Positions 16,741 through 25,656 of a stretch of DNA of 64,000 nucleotides are shown here, piece by piece (the first letter of the stretch is position 1; every line of letters starts with the position of its first letter). The notes under the pieces are model-generated. The model saw only the letters and a list, made by a program, of their open reading frames with translations, had not been told where the DNA came from and ran no database searches. Both the position numbers and the translations under genes were made by a program. The stretch is from positions 2,108,001 to 2,172,000 of the forward strand of contig NZ_CP049255.1 in assembly GCF_011047135.1 (NCBI RefSeq). The letters are read 5' to 3'. The stretch comes from Microbacterium endophyticum. GTDB lineage: Bacteria > Actinomycetota > Actinomycetes > Actinomycetales > Microbacteriaceae.

Positions 16741-18269
16741 CACAGTGTCAATTGTGGCGTGAGGCGCGGTGCCATTGGTTCTCTGTCGGCGTTCTGGCGC
16801 CATCTTTCGCGATGGGGCGCCCGCGGCGGATCCCATGCCCAGTTCCACGGTGCCTTCGATCTCAGCTCCATCGCCTGGGCGTTGCCATGCCCTCGCGCAT
16901 CACCCGGCGGTCTGAGCACGAATGGTGCGAGCCCGTTTCGCTCGATTTTCCACCCGCGATTGTGAAGAAACATGTGATGAAAGCGGCAAAGTAATACGCC
17001 TCGGTCGATGTCGGTGCGCCCATGATCCGCCGAAAAGTGGTCGATGTGATGGGCTTCGCAATAGGAAGCGTGCCGCTGACATCCTGGCCAGACGCACCCG
17101 CCGTCACGTGCCGCCAGCGCGATGCGCTGCTTCGGTGTGAAGAGCCGCTGTTCGCGCCCGACATCGAGCGGGTTGCCGCAACTATCGACCGTCACATCGA
17201 GTGCACCGCTGGTGCACAGTGACCGATCAATGATCGAACCTGGGATTGGTGCGCCGCCGTCTTCGGTGTGCCCCACGGCGAGGAGTCTGCCGAGCGCATC
17301 TCGCGGCCCCACGAGGTCTTTCACCACGATCATGCGCACGCCCGGCTGCCTAGCGCCAAACACGTCGGATGCCTCGGCAAGAGACCCCGCGCGCAGCACA
17401 TCCATGAACAGGTCGTATTCGAGTTGTTCATTGCTGCGTGGGTCTTCGGTGAGGGTAGCCGCCGCTTCTCGCTCGCCGTCGGCGACGAATCGAGGGCCGC
17501 CCAGCCGTGGACGCAATGCCGCAGCCGTCAACGCCCGCACCCAGTGCGCCATTTCGTCATCGAACGTGAGGTGGCCGTGATGCTGGCCGTGTTGGTCTAT
17601 CCACATGCGGAGCGATCGCTTTTCGTAGCGCTGTTCACATCGCGCTTCGGCTCCGGTCGGGTCGAGAATGTCACGGACCCCGCGTGCCCTGGCCGCGAGG
17701 TCTTCCGCGGTGAGCGAAGTCGCCTCATCGGCGAGCTGATCGGCGGCCACCGACCACGCGGCGGCGGCAGTCTCGTCATCAACGCCCCCGACGATGGGCT
17801 CGCCGAGTCCGCTGCGGACGGCATCATGCTGAGCTGCGGTGATCCGCCCATCGAGCAATGCACGACGGAGTGGCTCGTGCCAGAGGGGTCGACGACGATC
17901 CGCCTCGTCAGCCGGCAGACGATCCTCAGCGTCAACCAGTGACGTTCCAATCCGCACCTGACGTTGCGCCTCGGCTCGGGTGCCGCCCATGATCGATTGC
18001 ACGAGAGCCGTGGGTGAGGAATGTCCCTCGGTGGCGGCGAGCCCCGAGTGGCCGTCTTCGCGCCGCGATCGTTGGGCGGCGACCCCAGCGAGAACCGACT
18101 GCAACCGGCCGACATCGTTTGACATGCCGGCGAGGTCGCGAAGTACCTCTAAAACTGCCGCATCTGTCAATCCATTGGTGGTCGCAGGCAATGCTCGCGG
18201 CTCAACATCAAGCTCGGCACGGGCCGCCAAGCGGTCGAGCCGCTCACGAATTGCCGTCAAGATGTTCAT
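16740..18269 (-). CDS. HNH endonuclease domain protein with DUF222 (13E12 type)
   Basis: The 509-residue protein has the DUF222 domain in its N-terminal and middle part, with the typical TRAEAQRQVRIG and a region near LLDGRITAAQHDAVR. The C-terminal HNH motif is CVWPGCQRHASYCEAHHIDH with a later CRFHHMFLHNRGW. Such proteins are common multi-copy genes in high-GC actinobacteria and are often linked to mobile or REP13E12-type elements; their role is not settled. A second member lies at 53554-54876. The GNAT gene is translationally coupled behind it. Confidence 0.9.
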   Translation of the reverse strand: MNILTAIRERLDRLAARAELDVEPRALPATTNGLTDAAVLEVLRDLAGMSNDVGRLQSVLAGVAAQRSRREDGHSGLAATEGHSSPTALVQSIMGGTRAEAQRQVRIGTSLVDAEDRLPADEADRRRPLWHEPLRRALLDGRITAAQHDAVRSGLGEPIVGGVDDETAAAAWSVAADQLADEATSLTAEDLAARARGVRDILDPTGAEARCEQRYEKRSLRMWIDQHGQHHGHLTFDDEMAHWVRALTAAALRPRLGGPRFVADGEREAAATLTEDPRSNEQLEYDLFMDVLRAGSLAEASDVFGARQPGVRMIVVKDLVGPRDALGRLLAVGHTEDGGAPIPGSIIDRSLCTSGALDVTVDSCGNPLDVGREQRLFTPKQRIALAARDGGCVWPGCQRHASYCEAHHIDHFSADHGRTDIDRGVLLCRFHHMFLHNRGWKIERNGLAPFVLRPPGDARGHGNAQAMELRSKAPWNWAWDPPRAPHRERWRQNADREPMAPRLTPQLTL

Positions 18270-18349
18270 AACTCGAGTGTTGCATCAAGGTCAGACATTC
18301 GTATTTATAGACCAGCAACTGTGGAAAACTCTGCTCAGTTCAGTAAAGC

Positions 18350-19861
18350 TCAGCTCAGTCGCTGCAGCAGTATCACGCCGTCTTCATGCCACACATCTGT
18401 GGTCGTTTTTCGTCGCCGCGACTCGGTGAGGACAGCCTCCCAGTGCGTGGGATCAAGCGCGAGCATCCGCACCTCATCTGCCGGTGCGACGAACATATCG
18501 GCATGATGGTGCGCACCGCCCGATCCTGGCGGTGGTGCGGCGTGCGACACGATGAGGAGATGTCCACCCACAGCAACTCGCTCCGCGGCCTGACGGAGCG
18601 CCGCAATGCGATCGAGCGCCACCGGTGAATGCAGAAAGCTCGTTGTGACCAAATCGAAGACCTGATCGCTTCGCCACGTCGAGAGATCCGCTAAGACGAA
18701 CCGTGCCCGGTCGATGCCGAGCGACGACGCTGCGGCAGTTGCCCGCGCGATAGCGGTCGGCGAGATGTCGAGGCCCGTGGCATCCCACCCGTTTTGAGCG
18801 AGCCACACTGTATCACCGCCCTCGCCACACCCCAGGTCGAGGGCGGTGCCAGGGTTCAAGTCCGAAACAACGTCAACCATTGTGGAATTCGGATGCCCCG
18901 ACCACACGCGCTCCGAACCGGCATAGCGCTCTTCCCAAAAGGTGGCAGCTTCGGTGTCTTCCTGCACCAACATCGCGTTGACAGCGGCGCCAACGCCCGC
19001 GGCGGCACCCATTGCCATTGGTACCGTGGCACGTGGATCGACAACGTTGCCCGCAGCGAAGATTCGTGGGTGGCTTGTTGTGCCCACGGCATCCGTTGCC
19101 AAGAAGCTGCCTACGGGAGAATCGGTGCGCGAAAGGCCGAGGTGCGACACGAAGCCGTCGATGGGACGCGGCATCGAGGCGACGAACAGCGCGTCGAGTG
19201 GCACTGTCGTGCCTGACTCCAGGCGCACTCCGGCGACAGCGCGGCCTTCGCCGAAAACCTCGACGACAGGTTCGGTGACGATCTCGACCCCTCGCGCCCG
19301 CAACCTATGGGCGGCATCGTCGTCGATGCCGCCGATCAGCCCCGTGAAGACGATTTCGGTGGAGCTCCACTGCCGCACCAGTTCAGCCTGGTGGAGTGCC
19401 ATCGGAGACGTGAGCAGCACCCCGAGTCGGCCGTCGCGGACTTCCCAGCCGTGACAGTACGGGCAGTGCAGCACGCCCTTTCCCCACCGCTCGGCGAGCC
19501 CGGCAACGTCTGGCAGTTCGTCGGCCAGCCCCGTGGCGATTATTACGCTGCGGGCTGTGGCGCTAGCGCCGGGGCCGTAAACGACGGTCACGGATGCCTC
19601 GCCCGCATCGACCCGTGAAACCTCACCCGACACCACCTCGACGCCGTAGCGGGCGACTTCGGCGCGTCCGCGTGCGATGAGATCGGCGGGGGAGATGCCG
19701 TCATGACCAAGCACGCCGTGCATGTGGTCTGCGAAGCGATTGCGAGGAGCACCTGAGTCGATGACGAGAGTCCGCCGACGTGCTCGGCCGAGCATGAGTG
19801 CTGCGCTGAGCCCGGCTGCACCACCGCCGATGATGATCGTGTCCCAGGACGTGTTTTCCAT
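18350..19861 (-). CDS. Fused thioredoxin-reductase-like FAD enzyme and SAM methyltransferase
   Basis: The 503-residue protein joins two enzymes. Residues 1-300 are a thioredoxin-reductase-like flavoprotein with IIIGGGAAGLSAAL at 9-22, the redox pair Cys133-Cys136 (CPYC) and an FAD motif FAAGNVVD near 269. Residues 306-503 are a class I methyltransferase with LDLGCGEGGD at 341-350. The ATG at 19861 has GAAGG just upstream; a longer frame would cross the divergent promoter. The methyltransferase half resembles thiopurine/tellurite-type enzymes, which suggests reduce-then-methylate detoxification, but that is inference. An XRE-cupin regulator is divergent. Confidence 0.85.
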   Translation of the reverse strand: MENTSWDTIIIGGGAAGLSAALMLGRARRRTLVIDSGAPRNRFADHMHGVLGHDGISPADLIARGRAEVARYGVEVVSGEVSRVDAGEASVTVVYGPGASATARSVIIATGLADELPDVAGLAERWGKGVLHCPYCHGWEVRDGRLGVLLTSPMALHQAELVRQWSSTEIVFTGLIGGIDDDAAHRLRARGVEIVTEPVVEVFGEGRAVAGVRLESGTTVPLDALFVASMPRPIDGFVSHLGLSRTDSPVGSFLATDAVGTTSHPRIFAAGNVVDPRATVPMAMGAAAGVGAAVNAMLVQEDTEAATFWEERYAGSERVWSGHPNSTMVDVVSDLNPGTALDLGCGEGGDTVWLAQNGWDATGLDISPTAIARATAAASSLGIDRARFVLADLSTWRSDQVFDLVTTSFLHSPVALDRIAALRQAAERVAVGGHLLIVSHAAPPPGSGGAHHHADMFVAPADEVRMLALDPTHWEAVLTESRRRKTTTDVWHEDGVILLQRLS

Positions 19862-19891
19862 ACCTTCAGCATCTGCGTCATAGTGGAGTAT

Positions 19892-19919
19892 TGGCAAGTT
19901 GGTTTGCAGAAATGGCAAG
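19892..19919. promoter_or_regulatory. Candidate operator in divergent reductase/XRE region
   Basis: TGGCAAG occurs at 19892-19898 and 19913-19919, 21 bases apart (two helical turns), and the stretch between them includes the partial inverted repeat GCAAGTTGGTTTGC. It overlaps the region just before the XRE gene's ribosome binding site. It is a weak candidate for autoregulation. Confidence 0.3.
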
Positions 19920-19928
19920 GAGGAGTTT

Positions 19929-20483
19929 GTGAGTGAAGAACTCAATCTCGTGGGGCCACGCCTTCGCGCCGCCCGCCGTGCCCACGATCTGACCCTCGAG
20001 GAGCTCGCGGAGCGAACCGGGATGTCGGTGAGCACCCTTTCGCGGCTGGAATCAGGCAAACGTCAGGCCAGCTTGGAGCTGTTGGTTCCGTTGACGAGGC
20101 ACCTCGGCATCCGACTCGATGATCTGGTGCGCGCCGAGACTCCTGATCCGCGCATTCGACGAGCGACGATTCGGCGAGATGGCATGCTCATCGCGCCGTT
20201 GGCGTCGGAGGGTGCACCGGTCCATACCGACAAGATCACTTACCTGCCGGGGCGAGAACTCCCCGAGCCCCGCACGCACGAAGGCTACGAGTGGCTCTAC
20301 GTTCTCAGCGGCAAAGTGCACGTGCGCTTGGGTGACCAAGATCTGGTGCTCACTCGCGGCGAGGCCGCCGAGTTCGATACGCGCACGCCGCACGCGATGA
20401 CGTGCGCGGGCTTTCGACCGGCTCAGGTGCTGAGCATTTTCAACGAGTCAGGCGCACGCATGCACGTGCACGGCGCCGCCTGA
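19929..20483 (+). CDS. XRE-family regulator with C-terminal cupin
   Basis: The 184-residue protein has an N-terminal XRE helix-turn-helix at about residues 8-62 (LTLEELAERTGMSVSTLSRL) and a C-terminal cupin barrel at about 95-175, with HEGYEWLYVLSGKVHVRLGD carrying likely metal or ligand residues. The GTG at 19929 is preceded by AAGGAGGAG, which decides the start. It is divergent from the FAD-reductase/methyltransferase fusion and is its probable regulator, with a small ligand bound in the cupin. Confidence 0.9.
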   Translation: MSEELNLVGPRLRAARRAHDLTLEELAERTGMSVSTLSRLESGKRQASLELLVPLTRHLGIRLDDLVRAETPDPRIRRATIRRDGMLIAPLASEGAPVHTDKITYLPGRELPEPRTHEGYEWLYVLSGKVHVRLGDQDLVLTRGEAAEFDTRTPHAMTCAGFRPAQVLSIFNESGARMHVHGAA

Positions 20484-20484
20484 C

Positions 20485-21426
20485 TTAGTAGACCAGTTCC
20501 GCGGGTGCGAGGTGTGACGTCTGGTCTCCGACCAGGGTGAGCTCGCGCGGATCGAGCTTTCGAATCTCTTGGCTATCTGCGAGTTCGTCGAGTTCGATCC
20601 AGAAGATGTTGGGGCTTCGGGTCGACCCGAAGTAGTAGATGCGATTCGTGAGGTCGGCCCCGGCACGCCACCACGTCGGGTAAACGTCGCCGGTGGAATA
20701 CGGAGCGCCGTAGGGCACCGACACGTTCGCGATCAGCTGGAAGACACCGGCGACGGCCTCTTCGGTGTTTTCGGGCTCGGGTAGGTAATTCAGAAAGTAC
20801 GCAGCACGCACGAAACGATCGGCCGAGGTGATGTCGCCGGGTGGGGGCAGCTCGCCCCCGAACGGTCGGTACAGCTTGAGGTTTTCGAGCTGCTCATCGA
20901 ATGTGGGGGAATTTGCCATCACCGTGTATTGCGGCCCGTGGTGCACAACGAGTGTGCCGTTGAGGGGTTCGATGATTGCGGAGTCGCCCGAGGCGTCCTC
21001 GATCGCAATGTGCACACCGAGTTCCATGCCGCGAAAAAGCGGAGACGTGATGCGCACGCGATCGACGTCTGCCACGGCCTCCGCGACAGTGCCGTAGTTA
21101 TCGAGGAGGTACTGCACCCACATCGCGTTGGCGACGGAGGGTCGGCCGTCATTTTCGGGGAATGACACGTCTTCGGGGTTTAGATAGAGCGCGTGAGCTC
21201 CGAACCCGTTCTCGTTGAGCCCGTCGACTGTGCCCATGCTCCACATACTGGTCGCGACGCTCGAGTAGCGAGACGTCCAGGAATGGGATGCTTCGTCGCC
21301 ATTTCCGTTGCGCGTGGTGCCGCGAGGCACGAACCACAGTTCTGGTTCGTCGCTGACGGCCCAGTCCATGCAACGCGTCACGGTTTTCGCGACGGCATTG
21401 TCATTCCAAAAGATGCGAGTGCACAT
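20485..21426 (-). CDS. Linear amide C-N hydrolase, choloylglycine hydrolase family
   Basis: The 313-residue protein begins Met-Cys-Thr-Arg, so Cys2 would become the N-terminal nucleophile after Met removal, as in the Ntn choloylglycine/penicillin V acylase family. Family words include TRCMDWA near residue 18, GLNENGFGAHALYLN, the segment ESGDSAIIEPLNG-like EDASGDSAIIEPLNG, and TVMANSPTFDEQL. A longer in-frame start upstream is rejected because it would bury the nucleophile. The family cleaves bile salts, penicillin V or N-acyl-homoserine lactones. It is convergent with the XRE gene and the substrate is unknown. Confidence 0.87.
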   Translation of the reverse strand: MCTRIFWNDNAVAKTVTRCMDWAVSDEPELWFVPRGTTRNGNGDEASHSWTSRYSSVATSMWSMGTVDGLNENGFGAHALYLNPEDVSFPENDGRPSVANAMWVQYLLDNYGTVAEAVADVDRVRITSPLFRGMELGVHIAIEDASGDSAIIEPLNGTLVVHHGPQYTVMANSPTFDEQLENLKLYRPFGGELPPPGDITSADRFVRAAYFLNYLPEPENTEEAVAGVFQLIANVSVPYGAPYSTGDVYPTWWRAGADLTNRIYYFGSTRSPNIFWIELDELADSQEIRKLDPRELTLVGDQTSHLAPAELVY

Positions 21427-21477
21427 ATCGGTGAGCGTACCTGACGCCGTGGGAGCACGACCCACGGCTGCCCGCAG

Positions 21478-22575
21478 CTAGAGGCTCGGGTAGACCTCGA
21501 AGCTGGAGCCGTCGGTCAAGAGGAGCGAGAGCATCACCTCGAACGGAGCGGATGAGCCATCGGCGGGTACCGTCTCGACGGTGTCCCAGCCGCCGCCGAT
21601 AATCGCACCAGCCGCATCGCGGGCGATCACGGTGATGTACACACCGGAAAGTTCCTCGCCGAACGTGCTGTTCACTGTTCCGCTCGCGTACGAGACGTAC
21701 TCGTCTGACGTCGCCGTGACATCTCCGATGTCGAGGGTGCCGGTTTCGTCCGCGGGCGAAAATACTCCGGCGCTCGCATCGGGAAGCACGATCTCGATCT
21801 CGGCGATCTTGTTCGTGCCGATCTCAGTGAATGCGCCGAAGAGCGCATTTTTGCCCGCGAGCAACATCGGGTATTCGGTTGCCGTGTCGATGGCCGCACC
21901 CGACGCATCGAGAGCGGTGACTTCGACCGCCTCGTAGGCGAAGATGTAGTCGTCGTTCGGGTTGTCGAGTATGACGGCGTACCACCAGACATCCTCCGCG
22001 TAGTCGACCTGAGCGAACGCGCTTTCGACAATCTCGACCGACTCCGCGTCGCCCGCAACGTCTTCCGTGCTGTCATCCGTGTAAGGCGCGCCACCCTCGA
22101 TCTCACCTGTGTAGTCGTCGACGATCGCATCGTAGGTCGCGTCGCTAATCAATCCGAACGACACGAAGGTCATGACGATGGAAAGAATCCATCCGACGAC
22201 CGACACGGCGACGGCGGCAATGCTGAATCCGGTGCCGCCCTGGTTCTTCTTGATCAGTGCGATGAGGCCCATGACGAAACCGGCGAGAAGGAACAATCCC
22301 GAGAACCACGTCACGAAGGGGATCGCGGCAAAGATAAGACCGACACCGGCCGAGACGAGAGCAAAGATTGCGAGCTTCGCGGAACGGGCCGCGGCCGGAG
22401 GTGCGGGCGCGACACCGGCGGGCGGCGCAGGATAAGCGGGCATGCGCGGATCTCCCGCGAGCGGCGCGCTGTAAGGAGGTGCCGGGGGTACCGGCGGGGC
22501 TGGTGGCGCCGGGGGTGCATTAGGCGTCTGCTGTTCCGGCTGTTCGGGGTTTTCCGGGGGAGTAGGGGTAGACAC
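21478..22575 (-). CDS. Proline-rich membrane protein with DUF4190-like and FxLYD/DUF4352-like parts
   Basis: The 365-residue protein starts with a cytoplasmic Pro/Ala-rich tail of about 65 residues. Hydrophobic segments at about 68-130 follow, with the DUF4190-like layout including GLIALIKKNQGGTGFSIAAV. The remaining 230 residues are acidic and probably extracytoplasmic, with beta-sandwich-like repeats such as VDYAEDVWWYAVILDNPNDD. The gene stands between the Ntn hydrolase and a YjbR gene. Its function is unknown; the layout suggests a surface-exposed sensor or scaffold. Confidence 0.75.
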   Translation of the reverse strand: MSTPTPPENPEQPEQQTPNAPPAPPAPPVPPAPPYSAPLAGDPRMPAYPAPPAGVAPAPPAAARSAKLAIFALVSAGVGLIFAAIPFVTWFSGLFLLAGFVMGLIALIKKNQGGTGFSIAAVAVSVVGWILSIVMTFVSFGLISDATYDAIVDDYTGEIEGGAPYTDDSTEDVAGDAESVEIVESAFAQVDYAEDVWWYAVILDNPNDDYIFAYEAVEVTALDASGAAIDTATEYPMLLAGKNALFGAFTEIGTNKIAEIEIVLPDASAGVFSPADETGTLDIGDVTATSDEYVSYASGTVNSTFGEELSGVYITVIARDAAGAIIGGGWDTVETVPADGSSAPFEVMLSLLLTDGSSFEVYPSL

Positions 22576-22718
22576 TCGGGCTCCTTGAAGTATGAGTCGG
22601 ACGCACCGGGTGATAAGCGCGAGACGCGAGGGGAATACTTTCAGTCGCGTTGAAAAGCGCGACCAAGCACCCCCTGCCGGCTATGGAAATTCTATCCGAT
22701 ACCAATGACACCACAGCG

Positions 22719-23087
22719 TCAGAATGCGTCCGGCTGTTGAGGCGCCTCTTTAGTTCTCGGCAGGGTGTCAAGCACGCGATCGTAGAAGTTCGCGATGAGG
22801 TCTTCTACAAGCAGCGCGGGCACACTGTCGATCAACTGAACTGTCACCCAGTGCCGTTTGTTCATGTGGTAACCCGGTGTGATTTCGGCATACTCGCGAA
22901 CTAGCGCTTCGCAATGCGGGGGTGCCGCTTTCAGCGTGATCGCGGTGGGTGACTGGTTCATCCGGATCGCGGCGAACATCTTGCCGCGTACTTTGAACAC
23001 GGCCGTCTCCACGCCAAACGGGTATTCCTCGACTGCCTGAGGCAGTTCGAGACATACTTCGCGCGCGCGATCACGGATGCTTTCCAT
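22719..23087 (-). CDS. MmcQ/YjbR family DNA-binding-fold protein
   Basis: The 122-residue protein matches the small MmcQ/YjbR family: an N-terminal REVCLELPQAVEEYPFG, then VFKVRGKMFAAI, a mid-region PPHCEALVREYAEITPGYHM and NKRHWVTVQL. Family members have a CyaY-like fold and are often annotated as DNA-binding, but the cellular role is not established. The gene lies 13 bases after the NarL-type response regulator on the same strand and may be transcribed with it. Confidence 0.88.
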   Translation of the reverse strand: MESIRDRAREVCLELPQAVEEYPFGVETAVFKVRGKMFAAIRMNQSPTAITLKAAPPHCEALVREYAEITPGYHMNKRHWVTVQLIDSVPALLVEDLIANFYDRVLDTLPRTKEAPQQPDAF

Positions 23088-23100
23088 GACCTCGATCTTG

Positions 23101-23781
23101 TCAGTTAGCGGGGCCCGCGGGTGTTGTCGGCGGACTGTGAGTGAGGTAGTGGATCACGGCACGCACCCGCCGGTGGTCGTCGGCATCTACCGGGAGGTCG
23201 AGCGTGTCGTAGATGCGCGATGTGTGCTGCACTATCGCTTTTTCGGAGAGTCCCAGCTCGTCCGCTATCCACCCGTTACTGCGTCCTTCAGCCATGTGTC
23301 CGAGGACTTCGCTTTGGCGCGGTGTAAGTGCCTCGATTCCGCCTCCGAGCATGCGAGCTCGCGACATCAGAATTGCGACGACGTCTGGGTCGAGCGCTGT
23401 CCCGCCGGTAGCGACGCGGCGCAGGTCTTGAGTGAAAGTACGTACGTCGGAGATGCGCTGTTTGAGCAAATAACCCACGTGTCCACCACCGTCACCAATG
23501 AGTTCGACAGCGTATCTGCGCTGCACATGTTGGGAGAGAACGACTACCGCTGTTTCGGAGTGATGCTTGCGGATGCGCACAGCCGCGGCAAGTCCTTCAT
23601 CGGTGAAGGTCGGTGGCATCCGGATATCCGTCACGACGAGGTCTGGCGCGTGCTGTATGACGGCATCCTCGAGCGCGCCGGCGTCTCCGACAGCGGCGAC
23701 CACGTCGAAGTCTGCTTGTTCGAGCACCAACGTGAGGCCCTGTCGCAGAAGTGCTTCGTCTTCGCCGATCACTACGCGCAT
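23101..23781 (-). CDS. NarL/LuxR-family response regulator
   Basis: The 226-residue regulator has a receiver domain with Glu7-Asp8-Glu9 and phospho-acceptor Asp52 in VVTDIRMPP. A LuxR-type helix-turn-helix follows, with LTPRQSEVLGHMAEGRSNGW and IADELGLSEKAIVQHTSRIY. It overlaps the end of its sensor kinase gene by ten bases and forms a two-component pair with it. A TATAGAC inverted repeat upstream of the operon is a candidate target. The regulon cannot be inferred. Confidence 0.94.
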   Translation of the reverse strand: MRVVIGEDEALLRQGLTLVLEQADFDVVAAVGDAGALEDAVIQHAPDLVVTDIRMPPTFTDEGLAAAVRIRKHHSETAVVVLSQHVQRRYAVELIGDGGGHVGYLLKQRISDVRTFTQDLRRVATGGTALDPDVVAILMSRARMLGGGIEALTPRQSEVLGHMAEGRSNGWIADELGLSEKAIVQHTSRIYDTLDLPVDADDHRRVRAVIHYLTHSPPTTPAGPAN

Positions 23782-25463
23782 GGCAATTCCACAATCAGCT
23801 GAGTTCCGTTCGCTGGCGCAGAATCAATGGAAAAGCGCCCACCGAGCGCGTCAACACGATCTGCGAGGCCGCCCAGACCGCGTTTTCCCGCGACAGCGCC
23901 GCCCCGCCCGTTGTCTTTCACTTCGAGAATCACTCGCTCTGTATCCGAGTCAATTCGCACGCTCGCGGACGTTGCCCCGGAGTGTTTAACGGTGTTGGCG
24001 AGCGCTTCGGCAATGACGAAATATGCCGTGTTTTCGACTGTCGAGGTGAGCGCCGGTTTCTCATATGCTGTCTCGAGATTGGTGGCAATCGGCATCCGAT
24101 CGACCAAATCTTCTACGGCTGCGACGAGCCCCCGCTGCAGCAGGGCAAGCGGGACGACGTCGTGCACGAGTCGCCGCAGATCACCAGCTGCGTCATCGAT
24201 GCGTTTGCGAAGCTCGGTTGCGCGCATGCTCACATTTCTCGGCGTGGCCGATGAATTCGCAATCTGCTGGGCCTCGAGCGCCAACAACACGAGCTGTACC
24301 TGGATGCCGTCATGCAAATTCTGCGCGATCCGAAAGCGTTCCTGGTCGGCGGCATCGACAAGGCGCGCACGGGAGGCGACAACGTCGCGTTGCGCCGCGA
24401 TGAGCTCGGTGGCGAGTCGCGTGCGGTCGATCGCGATAGCTACGACTTGTCCCGCTCGGCGCACGTCGTCGTCGCGTGCTGTGAGCTGAGTGTCATAGTC
24501 GATCACTGCAATCTCACGCCCATTCGTGGTGACGGCGACGCGTCCGCGGTGGTGCGTGTCGGAGTGCAGCTCAAGCGGTGTTCCGTGCTCGTCGACGTAA
24601 GAGTCACTGTTATCTACTCGGAAGGCCAGTTGCACGGAACTATCCCCGAGGGTGTAGGCGAGGGCGTCTGTGATGGGGCCGCGGTTGATATCGGAAGTGC
24701 TGAGCCATTCGCTCAGTTGAATGATCTCTCCGGTGCGTGCAAAGCTCCCGTCTAAGACGCCAGCCGTGAACGCGATCGGAACCCCCATCAGCACGATGAG
24801 TTGCGTCACAGGGATAGCAACCCCGTCCTGTAAGCCAAGAGCTGTCAAGACGAGGCTCGTCCCGGGTACGGCGAGTACTGCGATGACTCCGTAGGAGTAG
24901 AGCGGAAGCAGCATCCGTCGTGCTCGTGGCTGCGCGCGCATCAAGCGGTTGGTGAGAATCACGGCGGTTGCGATCATGATTGCCGCCCCGGCGATCTGTT
25001 GCGTCGCGCTAGCGACGGCGAACTCTGGCGAATCTGCCGAAGTGAAAATGTAGGGGAGCTGCATTGGAAGCGCAACGACATAGGCGCCGATGACTGTGGC
25101 GGCAGCGCTAGGCGAGTCGAGGCCGCCCGAGGGGAATGCCAGGAGCAAATGGACGATGACAGCGAAAATCGTGGTGCTGAAGATCGCGCCGACGGTTGTC
25201 AGCGGCGCGACACGAGCATTGCCTAGCCCCGCAATGAGCGTTGCGAAGCCCCCGATGACGATGAGCATGCCCATCGCGTTTGCCGGGCGTCGCCACCAGG
25301 CGAAAATCCCAGCTGCGGCGTAGACCCACGACACGATCGTGAAAAGTGTCAGAACTGCGGGAACACCAGACCCCGGCAAAACGAGCGCGAGCTGCAGCGC
25401 GCCCAAAAGCGCAACCGAAATCGCGAGCAGGAGGAGCGCGCTCGCGAGGCGTTGTCGCGACAT
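23772..25463 (-). CDS. NarX/DesK-type sensor histidine kinase
   Basis: The 563-residue kinase has about eight N-terminal membrane segments in the first 270 residues. A cytoplasmic linker follows, then the HisKA_3 box FRIAQNLHDGIQVQLVLLAL and a HATPase domain with NGRGG and GLGGLADRVDALGG. The start at 25463 has an AGGAG site; a longer frame lacks one. It precedes and overlaps the NarL-type regulator. The divergent neighbour is a lipoprotein serine hydrolase, suggesting an envelope signal, which is inference. Confidence 0.92.
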   Translation of the reverse strand: MSRQRLASALLLLAISVALLGALQLALVLPGSGVPAVLTLFTIVSWVYAAAGIFAWWRRPANAMGMLIVIGGFATLIAGLGNARVAPLTTVGAIFSTTIFAVIVHLLLAFPSGGLDSPSAAATVIGAYVVALPMQLPYIFTSADSPEFAVASATQQIAGAAIMIATAVILTNRLMRAQPRARRMLLPLYSYGVIAVLAVPGTSLVLTALGLQDGVAIPVTQLIVLMGVPIAFTAGVLDGSFARTGEIIQLSEWLSTSDINRGPITDALAYTLGDSSVQLAFRVDNSDSYVDEHGTPLELHSDTHHRGRVAVTTNGREIAVIDYDTQLTARDDDVRRAGQVVAIAIDRTRLATELIAAQRDVVASRARLVDAADQERFRIAQNLHDGIQVQLVLLALEAQQIANSSATPRNVSMRATELRKRIDDAAGDLRRLVHDVVPLALLQRGLVAAVEDLVDRMPIATNLETAYEKPALTSTVENTAYFVIAEALANTVKHSGATSASVRIDSDTERVILEVKDNGRGGAVAGKRGLGGLADRVDALGGRFSIDSAPANGTQLIVELPCA

Positions 25464-25543
25464 CTTGCTCCTGACGGCGAGATTGGGCGGTGGTGGGGCG
25501 GATGTTCCGTCTCTCACTATCCTCTCGGAAGACTGTCGCTCTC

Positions 25544-25561
25544 TATAGACCCATGTCTATA
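25544..25561. promoter_or_regulatory. Perfect inverted repeat TATAGAC-N4-GTCTATA
   Basis: TATAGAC at 25544-25550 and GTCTATA at 25555-25561 are perfect inverted arms of seven bases around CCAT. The site lies in the region between the divergent sensor kinase and serine hydrolase genes. It is AT-rich against a GC-rich background, which argues against chance and for a protein binding site. Confidence 0.5.
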
Positions 25562-25656
25562 TCGCACGTGGTTCTGGTGGGTAACGATGGGTGAGAAACA
25601 TCGGGCACGATCATGCTCGATATCTCCCTCTCTGTGATCCGCGCCAAGGAGCAACT

